Positions 18,601 through 27,212 of a stretch of DNA of 33,552 bases are shown here, piece after piece. The position numbers and the translations under genes are program-made. Each line of letters opens with the position of its first letter. The stretch's first letter is position 1. Source of the DNA: Bacteroidota bacterium (GTDB taxonomy: Bacteria > Bacteroidota > Bacteroidia > UKL13-3); NCBI GenBank assembly GCA_947459415.1, contig CANHDN010000012.1, positions 1 to 33,552 on the forward strand. Reading direction: 5' to 3'. The notes beneath the pieces are model-generated. The model was not told the origin of the DNA. It saw only the letters and a program-made list of their open reading frames with translations, and did no database searches.

Positions 18601-20689
18601 TATTTGGGTTCAACAGAGTTTTACTTTCATGAAAAATGCAAGCAAAGGTTGGCACCAACAGCGTTATGAGCAGTTAAAAAACGCAAGTGCAAAAACCTTT
18701 ATTCAATTCGAAGATACTACTAGGCGTTTGGTATTTAGTAATAATTCATTGGTATTGGGTATTGAAAATAGGAGGTGGGATCACCGCAGAATGGGCGTAG
18801 TAATACCTTACTTATTAAATGCGGGTGTTGGCTCTTGTATTTCGCAAGGTACAGTAGTGTTAGTGTTTGAACCTTATCAGGTTGATTTTCCTTATGAATT
18901 ACCAAATTATCCATTTAATTGTGCCTTTGTTCAAGCAAATAAATTTGATCAAAGTGTGCGTTATTATACTTTTAATACCAATTTTGCTCAGGGTCAGCAA
19001 GATTTGGCGCAATTCATCGATTCAATTCCTAATGGATATTATGTGGCTATGTTTTCTCGGTACAGCAGTGGCATTGAAAGTTGGCCTACTTCTGTGAAAT
19101 CTCAATTTGCAAAGATAGGTTCTGTGAAAGTTCCACAAATAACTAATCACCATACAGCATGGGCTATCATAGGTATGAAAGGTGAAGCGCCAGGTTTGGC
19201 AATTGAAGATACTGTTACCAATAATGACCTTAAAAACACCCCAAATCTTCCACCCGGACCAACAGATCCCCAAGATGAAATGTATCTGAGGATAAGAAGA
19301 GAAATAAGCTTAAAATGGTATACAGGAAATTTTACTAGCATGCCAATTGGCCCTGCTAGTAGTTATAAGCAACTTAATCTGTTATTAGAAGAAAAGGATC
19401 CTTTGCCCAAAGGGAGATGGTGGTTAGATGTAATTGGAATAAATACCTCAGGAAAAGATACTTTTATTTATAGAAATCAAACCCAAACACAGATAGATTT
19501 AAGTAGTATTGATGCCCAAAAATATCCATATATAAAGCTGCAGTTAGGATTTGTAGATAGCACCTATCGAACACCTCATCAGGTAAAATATTGGCAGGTT
19601 TTATACGAAGGAGGTCCAGAGCTCAGCATTGATGTAAATGCCCAATATAAGTTTTATGCGAGTGTTATAGAAAAAGGTGATAGTTTGCGTTTAGATTTAC
19701 CCATAGTGAACCTAGGAGAGAGTATTGCAGATTCTATAGAAACCCTTTTCGAAATTCTTGATGAATCTCGCAAAATACCTTATTCATATTGGCTAAAAGT
19801 GCCTCCAATTTCAGCCAATGAAAGCACTTTGGTTCGAACCCAAATACCTACCCAACTATTGTCTGGTAAAAATACGCTTCAAGTTAATATAAATGCCACT
19901 AAGAAAGTAAAGGAGCTTAATTATTTAAATAATTTTTTGAAGCAAGATTTTACGGTAAAAGGAGATCTTGAAAATCCTTATTTACAAGTTACTTTTGATG
20001 GCCAAAGAATCTTTAATAGAGATATTGTTTCTCCAAATCCTACCATAAGAATTAGTTCTACAGACAACAATTCTTATTTAATGCAAAAAGATACCAATAC
20101 CTTTGAATTTTATATCAGGAAGCCAGGTAGTTTTGAATTTGATCGTGTGTTTTTAAATAATCCAGATGTAATTTTTAGTCCGGCAACAGATAAAAATGAA
20201 GCATTTGTGTTATTCAATCCGAAAAATCTAAAGGATGGGGTATATGCATTAAAAGTTCAAGCTACAGATGCGAGTGGTAATAAAGCAGGTGCTAGGGAAT
20301 ATGAGATTGAATTTACAGTGATTAATAAAAGCACCATTACACATTTTTATCCTTATCCAAATCCATTTACCACGCAAATGCGATTTGTGTTTACGCTAAC
20401 AGGATCTAAGGTTCCAGATCAACTATTGATAAGAATTTTAACTCTGAATGGAAAGGTAGTTAAGGAAGTTCGGACGGAAGAGTTTGGAAACATAAGAATT
20501 GGAAATAATATCAGTGAATTTGCTTGGGATGGTACAGACCAATTCGGAGATAAACTGGCAAATGGTGTTTATTTATATCAGGTATACACCAAAATTAATG
20601 GAGATAATATTGAGCAGGCCAAAACCAAAGCTAGAGATGAATCAAGCTTTTTTGTGAACGGAACGGGTAAAATTTATTTAATGAGATAG
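15662..20689 (+). CDS. porU2: PorU2-like type IX secretion C25 (gingipain-family) protein
   Basis: Signal peptide; C25-type dyad regions 'MMTFYGHGSLTVLDMDFGG' (His) and 'FYYFNGCNIGNANDVD' (Cys); CARDB-like repeats; FlgD-like C-terminus 'FAWDGTDQFGDKLANGVYLYQV'. Confidence 0.85.
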   Translation: MPNQSNRIYTFLVGIFILLYPRVSSAQQVYGFEWIRPYQPYVKIKLIQEGVYRIQASELAGFSSYNPRKFQLFKNGKEQAIYVSGELDGVFDPGDFIEFFGSPNDGMLDREMYRTPADQAQTFKSIFSDTAYYFLSVLPDSSSHNPIRFQTYSDADYANYTAEPNLEIVQQLVPQEDYYYGAFIPADQKYYLSEYAASEGMMSALIGQSQAKVYTFQTPNKSNNLNAFVEIKLIGASDFFLPNPNSPNHHVRISILPDGLNASILIDTTFRGYGEQKFVRTISANLLGETTQFRVEVINDIAVGSDFVGVSYIQLRYPRTISSLENAVVFELPKTQLGSKTLFQLNNYTGVSPVLYDLSQGIRVIANKNVNQIQALIPFNASKSKLVLHDLSNVLTPISVMPHQFVVPNVLANYQYLIVSNKQLKMGAEAYQTYRNIKYNTYLAYAEDLSDYYTYGHFHPLAIRKFCKHLFDKQNTAPQFLLLLGRGYQNNLLKLNRETNQLNLVPAFGVPSSDHMFTNDFVGLNGAPSIATGRIPASNLQELNNYLQKLKALEINADSINAWRKDFLHLSGGSYESQQNEFKNQLAAMGNMVLGKPIGARIFPYFKKSSAPTDGDLKSILLKHLNNGVNMMTFYGHGSLTVLDMDFGGINDLQANNKPAFYYFNGCNIGNANDVDPLGTGLVYGKDYICAANKGAIGWLAHTNLTFTNQLSFQMNQLYQQLGLLNYSLPIGLQVKRALEVTSQSNEQFARSHALQLLLQGDPAFVLYAPAKPDYQIENSDLFVTPSNASVQNDSLAIGIIIHNLAKAVTDTLHIQLQRKLPNNSVQTFDLNQAIAPLNVDTFFVWVKPLLKQDIGDNVFTVKINPTQKVQEIKYTNNEASINYFLPGSGLQTIYPKPYAIINTDSVELLVQNNNLFTEPATYIFEIDTTPSFNSNSIFNQKSAPITATHLAKWKISLSSQDSLVYFWRAKINLPENQGGIWVQQSFTFMKNASKGWHQQRYEQLKNASAKTFIQFEDTTRRLVFSNNSLVLGIENRRWDHRRMGVVIPYLLNAGVGSCISQGTVVLVFEPYQVDFPYELPNYPFNCAFVQANKFDQSVRYYTFNTNFAQGQQDLAQFIDSIPNGYYVAMFSRYSSGIESWPTSVKSQFAKIGSVKVPQITNHHTAWAIIGMKGEAPGLAIEDTVTNNDLKNTPNLPPGPTDPQDEMYLRIRREISLKWYTGNFTSMPIGPASSYKQLNLLLEEKDPLPKGRWWLDVIGINTSGKDTFIYRNQTQTQIDLSSIDAQKYPYIKLQLGFVDSTYRTPHQVKYWQVLYEGGPELSIDVNAQYKFYASVIEKGDSLRLDLPIVNLGESIADSIETLFEILDESRKIPYSYWLKVPPISANESTLVRTQIPTQLLSGKNTLQVNINATKKVKELNYLNNFLKQDFTVKGDLENPYLQVTFDGQRIFNRDIVSPNPTIRISSTDNNSYLMQKDTNTFEFYIRKPGSFEFDRVFLNNPDVIFSPATDKNEAFVLFNPKNLKDGVYALKVQATDASGNKAGAREYEIEFTVINKSTITHFYPYPNPFTTQMRFVFTLTGSKVPDQLLIRILTLNGKVVKEVRTEEFGNIRIGNNISEFAWDGTDQFGDKLANGVYLYQVYTKINGDNIEQAKTKARDESSFFVNGTGKIYLMR

Positions 20690-20772
20690 CAAAAAATCTA
20701 AGTTTCAAAAAATTTCTTCCTTAGATGGTGGCTACTTTGAGTCATACTTGCAAAAAAATGACAGACAGCCTA

Positions 20773-20801
20773 TTGAAAATTAATAATTTGTATTAATTTT
20801 G
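20773..20801 (+). promoter_or_regulatory. Bacteroidota-type intergenic promoter
   Basis: TTG (20773-20775), 18 bp, TAATTTTG (20794-20801), then GC-rich CGCCCGAT; no downstream ORF on the + strand. Confidence 0.65.
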
Positions 20802-20806
20802 CGCCC

Positions 20807-21012
20807 GATTTAGGAATAGGGCCAGTTTTAGCGGAAACACAATAATAAAATAAAAAATTATTATTTTCTATAAAACTGCATGAATTTCAGAACTTGATTT
20901 TCATGATAATCAATAAAATCCTGATTATAAATCAATTAAAATAGAAAAAGTTTGGTGTTTGTTTATATTAAAGGCTGCAGAGAATTGAATCCCTAATTTT
21001 CTGCGGCTTTTT
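20807..21012 (+). ncRNA. Candidate structured non-coding RNA (~205 nt)
   Basis: Own promoter, nested stem CAGTTTTA/TAAAACTG (20823-20830/20871-20878) enclosing AATAATAA/TTATTATT, a 14 bp bulged hairpin at 20894-20935, terminator at 20974-21012, and no meaningful ORF. Confidence 0.6.
20974..21012 (+). terminator. Intrinsic terminator (+ strand)
   Basis: GCTGCAGAGAATT (20974-20986), loop GAATCCCT, AATTTTCTGCGGC (20995-21007), TTTTT. The two non-Watson-Crick pairs are G-U wobbles only in the + strand RNA. Confidence 0.8.
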
Positions 21013-21015
21013 AAT

Positions 21016-22674
21016 TTAGGGCTTTTTCTTTTTAAAATAGGTATCTAAGAATGAAACGTCTTGAGCATTCAAACACATTTCTTTTGTTAGGCCCCCTTTT
21101 CTGGCTACCTCTGTTCCAAAAAACATATCATAAAAGCCTTCTACTTCATGTGCATCTGGGTTAATGCTAATCATTACGCCTTTGTTTATAGCATAATCTA
21201 GGTATCGCCAGTCTATGTCTAAGCGGTATGGGTTTGCATTCAGTTCTAGAATTACTCCATTAGCAGCGCAGGCGTCGATGATTTTGTGATGGTTTATTGG
21301 GTAACCTTCACGCATTAATAATAACCTTCCTGTTGGATGACCTAGAATAGTGGTATAAGGGTTTTCTATGGCTTTTATGAGTCTACTCATTGCTTTGTCT
21401 TCAGTCATTTTAAGAACACTGTGCACTGAGGCAACTACATAATCAAATTCTTGAAGGATACTGTTATCGTAATCTAAATTTCCATCATATAATATATCCG
21501 ATTCTATTCCTGAGAATATCTTAAACTTACCCGCATATTTTTGGTTTAGCTTAGCAATCTCAACAAGTTGTTGAGCCACTCTTTCTTCAGATAAACCATT
21601 GGCATAAAATGCACTTTTACTGTGATCGGCCATGCCTAAATATTCGTACCCTTGTTTTACGCAAAAATCTGCCATGGTTTCTATGGTATGAATACCATCG
21701 CTGTAGGTAGAGTGATTATGAAGCGGTCCTTTTAAATCTGTATATTCAATTAAAACAGGTAATGCATGAGCAATGGCACGTTCAATTTCACCTCTGTCTT
21801 CTCGCATCTCTGGGTGCACATAAGACATATTTGCCGCTTCATAAATTTCTTTCTCATTCTCATAGTTCTTTCGGTCTGAACCTATTCTTTGCAGCACTTT
21901 TTCTGCATGCAATTGGCTCGACCCAAACTGAAACAAATGATAAGCAAACTCATTGGCATTACAAACCAATATCTTAAAGGTAAATTCTTCCATTTTGAAG
22001 CTATTTTCTGAATAAGGAAACTCAAAAAATGATTCAAATTCTTCTGCAAAAAACAGCGGATCCATCGTGCCTACTATCATTTCAACACAGCTAATGGTTT
22101 CCATTTTACGATAAAATTCCCCTGAAAAAGAGGCATGTTCTACAGATTCAAAGCGTTCTAGTTGGGTTAATAAATCGATGGCGCTTGGATAAATTTTGGC
22201 ATAATGAAATTGACCAGCACTGGCAAACATAAACTCAATTTGTTTAATGATTGCTTCCTGTGTTTTTAAACCAAATCCCTTGTATTGTGCTAATCTATTT
22301 TCTTTGCAAGCGTATAAAAGTTCTCCAATACTTTCAATTTGCATTTCTTTCCAAATAATGGCTACCTTTTTGGGTCCAATGCCTTTAATTCTCATGATTT
22401 GACGAACGCCTTCGGGTGTTGCTTCAATTAATTGTAGCAATTCTGGGAAAGTATTGGTTTCAAAAATTTGTACTAGTTTTAGTGCAATACTTTTACCAAT
22501 CCCCTCCACGTTTTCAAGTTCTTGCAGTGTTTTACCCTCCAGTGGGTCTGCTATTTTATCAATGCGAAATGAGGCATTTGCAAAAGATTTTATTTTAAAA
22601 GGATTTTCGCCATGTAATTCGCTTAAATCAGCATAGGCTTTAAATATATCTGCAATATCAGAATTGGTCATCAT
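21016..22674 (-). CDS. polX: PolX-family protein (HhH + degenerate Pol-beta-like domain + PHP domain)
   Basis: N-terminal HhH 'LENVEGIGKSIALKLV' and 'IMRIKGIGPKKVAIIW'; PHP motifs 'LHNHSTYSDG', 'MADHS', 'GIESDI', 'ASVHS', 'GHPTG', 'NPDAH'. Confidence 0.92.
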   Translation of the reverse strand: MMTNSDIADIFKAYADLSELHGENPFKIKSFANASFRIDKIADPLEGKTLQELENVEGIGKSIALKLVQIFETNTFPELLQLIEATPEGVRQIMRIKGIGPKKVAIIWKEMQIESIGELLYACKENRLAQYKGFGLKTQEAIIKQIEFMFASAGQFHYAKIYPSAIDLLTQLERFESVEHASFSGEFYRKMETISCVEMIVGTMDPLFFAEEFESFFEFPYSENSFKMEEFTFKILVCNANEFAYHLFQFGSSQLHAEKVLQRIGSDRKNYENEKEIYEAANMSYVHPEMREDRGEIERAIAHALPVLIEYTDLKGPLHNHSTYSDGIHTIETMADFCVKQGYEYLGMADHSKSAFYANGLSEERVAQQLVEIAKLNQKYAGKFKIFSGIESDILYDGNLDYDNSILQEFDYVVASVHSVLKMTEDKAMSRLIKAIENPYTTILGHPTGRLLLMREGYPINHHKIIDACAANGVILELNANPYRLDIDWRYLDYAINKGVMISINPDAHEVEGFYDMFFGTEVARKGGLTKEMCLNAQDVSFLDTYFKKKKP

Positions 22675-22714
22675 GTTGCTTGCTTAGAATCTAGATAAAT
22701 ACTTTAGTTTAAAA

Positions 22715-24139
22715 TTATAATTCAAACTCTTCTAAATAATTTGGTATGATTGCTTCGCAGAGCCCTTTGGTTTGAACCGATTCTTGCATAGCCATCAATT
22801 GAGGTTCTTCACCATGAACCAGGAAAACTTTTTGTAGTTTTTTACCTGCTTTATTACTGGCATGCACAGTGGATTCTATGTAGTTAAAAACTTCATCGTG
22901 ATCTGGATGTGAGCTAAAAACATCTGTTCTTGCAATTTGGGCAAATACTCGCTTTTCGCGGTTTTTAATTTGTATACTTGCTTGTCCTTGCAATAATCTA
23001 TGCCCCAGAGTACCTTCTGCACAGAAGCCAGCAATGAGAATGGTAGAGTAAGGGTTTTCTATGTTATTGCTTACATGTTCTTGTATTCTTCCGCCTTCTA
23101 CCATGCCAGCTGCCGATATAATAATACAAGGATCAAAATAATGCATAAGCTCCTCATGCTCGTCCATTCCTTCTAAGTAATGAATATTAGTAAAATGAAA
23201 CAAGCTGCCATGGTCTTGCATAAATTGTTGCGCTTCTTTGTTTAATAAATAAGCATGTCTTTCGTAAACGGGTGTACTTTTAATGGCAAGCGGACTATCT
23301 ACAAAAACTTTCAACCAATCTGGAATGAGTCCCTTTTTTTTGAGCTGGTTAATGGTGAATACAACAGCTTGGGTTCGGCCTACGCTAAAGGCAGGAATTA
23401 CCAATCTTCCCCTAAAATCGATACAGGTTTTTTGAATATAAGGCATTAATTCTTCCTCTGCATCACTGCCTGAAAAGTGTTTTCTGCCACCATAGGTAGA
23501 CTCTGTAATCAGGTAATCTACCTGGTTAAAAATTTCTCCATCGCGAACCAATTTACTATTAGATCTGCCTAAATCACCTGAAAATCCAAACCTAGTTTCT
23601 TGGCCATTTTCAAAAATCGTAATTTCTATGCTTGCAGCTCCAAGTAAATGTCCGGCTTCTATAAATTGAATGCTCAGTTCTGGATTTACTTGAAAAGGTT
23701 TATGGAAAGGTATGGTGAAAAATTGATCAACGGTTTGTTTAACACTTTTCTCTGTAAAAAGAGGTTTTGGTATTTGGTCTCGGCGGCTTTTTTTAGATCT
23801 CCCCAAACTCTTTCTGTATTGATTGAGTTGTATGTTGGCACTATCAAATAATAAATATGCACTCAATTCAGCTGTTGCAGGCGTGCACATAATATTTCCT
23901 TTAAATCCCTGCTGAACCAAGGCTGGCAAGTTTCCAGAATGGTCTATATGGGCATGAGTTAAAATTACTAAATCAATGGTAACTGGTTCAAACGGAAAAA
24001 TATTTGCTTGTGCAATTGGATTTTTTTTAAGTTCATAGTCCATCCCACAATCAATTAAAATGTTATAACCAGATTGTAACGTGAGCATAAACATACTCCC
24101 TGTAACTTGTTTGGCGGCACCTAAAAAACTTAATTTCAT
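22715..24139 (-). CDS. MBL-fold beta-CASP RNA metallo-hydrolase (CPSF/YSH1-like)
   Basis: 'MKLSFLGAAKQVTGS', 'LTHAHIDHSGNLPALV', 'EAGHLLGAASIEI', 'FSGDLGRSNSKL', 'IISAAGMVEGGRI', C-terminal 'VFLVHGEEPQ'. Confidence 0.94.
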   Translation of the reverse strand: MKLSFLGAAKQVTGSMFMLTLQSGYNILIDCGMDYELKKNPIAQANIFPFEPVTIDLVILTHAHIDHSGNLPALVQQGFKGNIMCTPATAELSAYLLFDSANIQLNQYRKSLGRSKKSRRDQIPKPLFTEKSVKQTVDQFFTIPFHKPFQVNPELSIQFIEAGHLLGAASIEITIFENGQETRFGFSGDLGRSNSKLVRDGEIFNQVDYLITESTYGGRKHFSGSDAEEELMPYIQKTCIDFRGRLVIPAFSVGRTQAVVFTINQLKKKGLIPDWLKVFVDSPLAIKSTPVYERHAYLLNKEAQQFMQDHGSLFHFTNIHYLEGMDEHEELMHYFDPCIIISAAGMVEGGRIQEHVSNNIENPYSTILIAGFCAEGTLGHRLLQGQASIQIKNREKRVFAQIARTDVFSSHPDHDEVFNYIESTVHASNKAGKKLQKVFLVHGEEPQLMAMQESVQTKGLCEAIIPNYLEEFEL

Positions 24140-24226
24140 GTATAATTCTTAACGGGTAGTATGTTTATTTTATCTCACAAATAAATGAATTTCTTCCACT
24201 TTGTATCATATAAAATTTTTATTTTC

Positions 24227-24667
24227 TTAGGATACATCAATAACAGCGTAGGTTGCATATCCTTTAGCAACTAAAACCTCACTACCATTATTATTTACAT
24301 AAATCTCTGCTTCTGCAAAATGTAGTTTTTGCCCAGCTTTAATGACATAACCTTTGCAAAAAGCGAGGTTCCCAACACCTGGATTTAAATAGGAGATTTT
24401 CATTTCAACGGTTACAACCGTTTGTTCAGCATTTACAAGGGTATAACTTGCAAATCCTGCAACCAAATCAGCTAATGTTGCTGTAACACCGCCGTGTAAA
24501 TAACCAATGTGTTGTCTGTGCGCTGCAGCTATTTCTAATGTTCCTTCAACATAGCCAGCTTCAATTTTTTTTATTTGAAAACCAAGGTGTTGCATAAAAT
24601 GATTTTCAAGCATTTTCTCTTTTACAAAGCTTACAAATTCTGGGTTTTTTGGTACAAAGTGATTCAC
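24227..24667 (-). CDS. PaaI-like hotdog-fold thioesterase
   Basis: 'AAAHRQHIGYLHGGVTATLADLVAGFASYTL'. Start uncertain: ATG 24715, or a GTG at 24667 that avoids crowding the divergent neighbour. Confidence 0.85.
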   Translation of the reverse strand: MNHFVPKNPEFVSFVKEKMLENHFMQHLGFQIKKIEAGYVEGTLEIAAAHRQHIGYLHGGVTATLADLVAGFASYTLVNAEQTVVTVEMKISYLNPGVGNLAFCKGYVIKAGQKLHFAEAEIYVNNNGSEVLVAKGYATYAVIDVS

Positions 24668-24720
24668 TTTTTTATTTTTTGATTTGGTTTTACTACTTTG
24701 CGAAGGTAAGAACAAGAATC

Positions 24721-25575
24721 GTGCAATCCATAACTAACAAAATCTATTCAGACAATTTATTTAATGAGTTGGCTACAAGCGAATACGAGCATACCGTATT
24801 TTTTGAGGCTAACCATATTAGTTCGGTAGTGTCTGATCCTTCCAATAATCAGATCTTACAATTATCAATTTTTACAGCGCCAGAAATTAATTTTTTAATG
24901 CTGAGCTATGATGAATACAAAGAAATAACACCCTTAATAGAATGTTTAAAGCCCAAATACAAAGAACGTAAAGTGGTTATTTCTTCCCATCAGGTTAGTT
25001 TGGTTCCCGAGTCATTATTAAATGTAATTGAAACTGAATCTTATTACGGCTTGAACCAAAAGATTATGCCACTCTCGCAAGTTTTATATTGTAAAATGCA
25101 TGTGCAACAAAGTTCAGCCTTATTTAATGTGAGAAATGAGTTAATGAAACTTATTCGTTTTGGCATGCCCATGGTAGATGTATACCATGGATCTCTTTTG
25201 TTCATTAAAGCAGTGGAATCCCAAGGTTTTGAAAATGCAGCCAATAAAATGCATATACAAATGCATGCAGATTACGTTGAAATACTAAATTTAGATCATC
25301 AAATTAAGTTTTACAATACATTTACTTTTGAATCTGAAACTGAAATTGTGTACTACTTATTGGCAGCTGCAGAGCATTTGCAAATTTCACATGCATGTGA
25401 TGTGGTTTTATATGGCAGTTCTTCACGTTTATCAGAATTACACGAGTTATTGCAGAAATACGTAAGGTCTGTTCAATATGGTATAAAGCCTAAAATGTAT
25501 ACCTACCCGCTTAGTTTTAAACAATTTGGAGAACATCAGTTTTTCAATGAATCTGCCTCTCTGTTGTGCGTATAA
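24721..25575 (+). CDS. DUF3822-like family protein
   Basis: ORF immediately upstream of rsmD and coaD. Likely GTG start at 24721 (VQSITNKIYSDN...) rather than 24649, which overlaps the divergent thioesterase ORF. Confidence 0.7.
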   Translation: MQSITNKIYSDNLFNELATSEYEHTVFFEANHISSVVSDPSNNQILQLSIFTAPEINFLMLSYDEYKEITPLIECLKPKYKERKVVISSHQVSLVPESLLNVIETESYYGLNQKIMPLSQVLYCKMHVQQSSALFNVRNELMKLIRFGMPMVDVYHGSLLFIKAVESQGFENAANKMHIQMHADYVEILNLDHQIKFYNTFTFESETEIVYYLLAAAEHLQISHACDVVLYGSSSRLSELHELLQKYVRSVQYGIKPKMYTYPLSFKQFGEHQFFNESASLLCV

Positions 25576-26099
25576 TTGGTGGCGAAAAGGGGGGTATTAT
25601 TATTCAAGCTCCTTCAAATTTACCTGTAAGGCCAACCACAGATAGGTCTAAGGAAAGTTTATTTAACATACTTCAAAATAGATTTGATATGGAAGCATTA
25701 AGTGTGTTAGATTTATTTTCTGGAACAGGTAATATTAGTTATGAATTTGCGAGCAGGGGATCAAGAAAAATTACGAGTGTAGATGAGAATGCTAATTGTG
25801 TTAAGTTTATTACCGCTACTTCTCAAAAGTTAAAATTAGATAAGATTTCAGTAGTTAAGCAAGATGTTTTTAAATTCCTCCAACAGTGTACAGAAAAATT
25901 TGATATTATTTTTGGAGATGCTCCCTACGCACTATCTAGAATGGGTGAAATCCCTCAAATTGTATTTGAAAAAGATTTGCTTCATCCATCGGGTATATTA
26001 ATATTAGAACATGCGAGTTCACTTACATTTAATCACCTCAGTCAGTTTAAAGAGGTGCGGGTTTATGGACAATCTTGCTTTTCTTTTTTTTATTTGTAA
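25566..26099 (+). CDS. rsmD: RsmD-family 16S rRNA methyltransferase
   Basis: GTG start; 'MRIIGGEKGGIII', 'RPTTDRSKESLFNIL', 'VLDLFSGTGNISYEFASRG', 'FGDAPYA' (canonical motif is DPPY). Confidence 0.92.
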   Translation: MRIIGGEKGGIIIQAPSNLPVRPTTDRSKESLFNILQNRFDMEALSVLDLFSGTGNISYEFASRGSRKITSVDENANCVKFITATSQKLKLDKISVVKQDVFKFLQQCTEKFDIIFGDAPYALSRMGEIPQIVFEKDLLHPSGILILEHASSLTFNHLSQFKEVRVYGQSCFSFFYL

Positions 26100-26118
26100 T
26101 TATACCTTTAAAAGTTCC

Positions 26119-26126
26119 TAATTTTG
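26119..26126 (+). promoter_or_regulatory. Putative -7 box TAATTTTG upstream of coaD
   Basis: TAnnTTTG match 11 bp before the ATG at 26138; possible TTTG at 26093-26096. Confidence 0.4.
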
Positions 26127-26137
26127 AATTTAATATC

Positions 26138-26596
26138 ATGAAAAAAATAGCACTTTTTCCGGGCACTTTTGATCCCATCACCATTGGTCATACCAATATT
26201 ATTGCAAGGGCCTTACCTTTATTCGATGAAATTGTTGTAGGTGTTGGACACAATATCAATAAATCAACCCTTTTCCCTTTAGAAAAAAGGGTGAATTGGA
26301 TCAATCAAATTTATAAAAATGAGCCCAAGGTTAGGGCAGATTATTACGAAGGTTTAACGGTAGATTTTTGTGCAAGCATTGATGCTCAATTTATTTTGAG
26401 AGGCATCAGAAATATGGCAGATTTTGACTATGAAAAAAATATTTCTCAAATGAATCGCATGATTTATCAAAAAGCAGAAACTATTTTTTTAATGTGTGAT
26501 CCAGAATATACTCCAATTAGTTCCTCCATCGTTAGAGATTTAATTCGAAATGGGGGTGATGCAAGCTCTTTTATACCAAAGGAAGTAGAGATTTAA
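26138..26596 (+). CDS. coaD: Pantetheine-phosphate adenylyltransferase
   Basis: 'KKIALFPGTFDPITIGHTNIIARAL', 'FILRGIRNMADFDYEKNISQMNR', 'YTPISSSIVRDL'. Preferred start 26138 rather than 26075. Confidence 0.95.
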   Translation: MKKIALFPGTFDPITIGHTNIIARALPLFDEIVVGVGHNINKSTLFPLEKRVNWINQIYKNEPKVRADYYEGLTVDFCASIDAQFILRGIRNMADFDYEKNISQMNRMIYQKAETIFLMCDPEYTPISSSIVRDLIRNGGDASSFIPKEVEI

Positions 26597-27204
26597 GGCT
26601 TCAATGCTTCAATTAAAATAGTACGAATAGACTCATAGGTATTCATGCCTTTTAGGTCTAATTCTCTCCAATTTGCCCATTTAACTTCTGTAATAGATTC
26701 CTCTATTTGCGGTACAAGTTCTCCAGTGAAGGGTGTACTCATTAAATACCAATGGGTTATTTTACAAAATCGGTGACCCTGTAGTTTATAGGAATGATAA
26801 GTATTTCCAAAGAATCTCAATACCTCAAGGGGATATATTCCGCATTCTTCTTCAACCTCTCTAATAGCCCCTTCTTCTTTTGTTTCACCTGGATCAATTT
26901 TTCCTTTGGGTAAATCCCATTTTCCCAATCTTTTTATTAAGAGTAGCTCATCTTTTTTGTTGAAAACAATTCCACCACCAGCATGTATACAGGTAAATTT
27001 TGACAATAACTTGGAAAAAACCTTTTCTGGGTCATCACAAACTAATACCAAACCTAAATCGCTGGAGTCTTCTATTTTCCTGACTAAATCCATTAATTTA
27101 GTATCTGTATCGTATTGTTTTATTGGTAATTGCATTTTTGCAATACCCTCATCTAGCTCCTTTGTAAGTAAAAGAGGCTTATCGTTAATGAAAAATTTAT
27201 ACAT
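26593..27204 (-). CDS. NUDIX hydrolase
   Basis: Complete Nudix box 'GKIDPGETKEEGAIREVEEECGI' plus an N-terminal extension 'MYKFFINDKPLLLTKE'. Confidence 0.93.
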   Translation of the reverse strand: MYKFFINDKPLLLTKELDEGIAKMQLPIKQYDTDTKLMDLVRKIEDSSDLGLVLVCDDPEKVFSKLLSKFTCIHAGGGIVFNKKDELLLIKRLGKWDLPKGKIDPGETKEEGAIREVEEECGIYPLEVLRFFGNTYHSYKLQGHRFCKITHWYLMSTPFTGELVPQIEESITEVKWANWRELDLKGMNTYESIRTILIEALKP

Positions 27205-27207
27205 TTG
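27200..27207 (+). promoter_or_regulatory. Putative -7 box TACATTTG for pyrE
   Basis: TAnnTTTG match 5 bp before the pyrE ATG (27213), overlapping the NUDIX start codon on the other strand. Confidence 0.5.
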
Positions 27208-27212
27208 TACAC

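Noticed and set aside
26267-26291. Hairpin ACCCTTTT...AAAAGGGT
   Set aside because: Inside the coaD coding sequence at conserved codons (STLFPLEKRVNW); likely coincidental.
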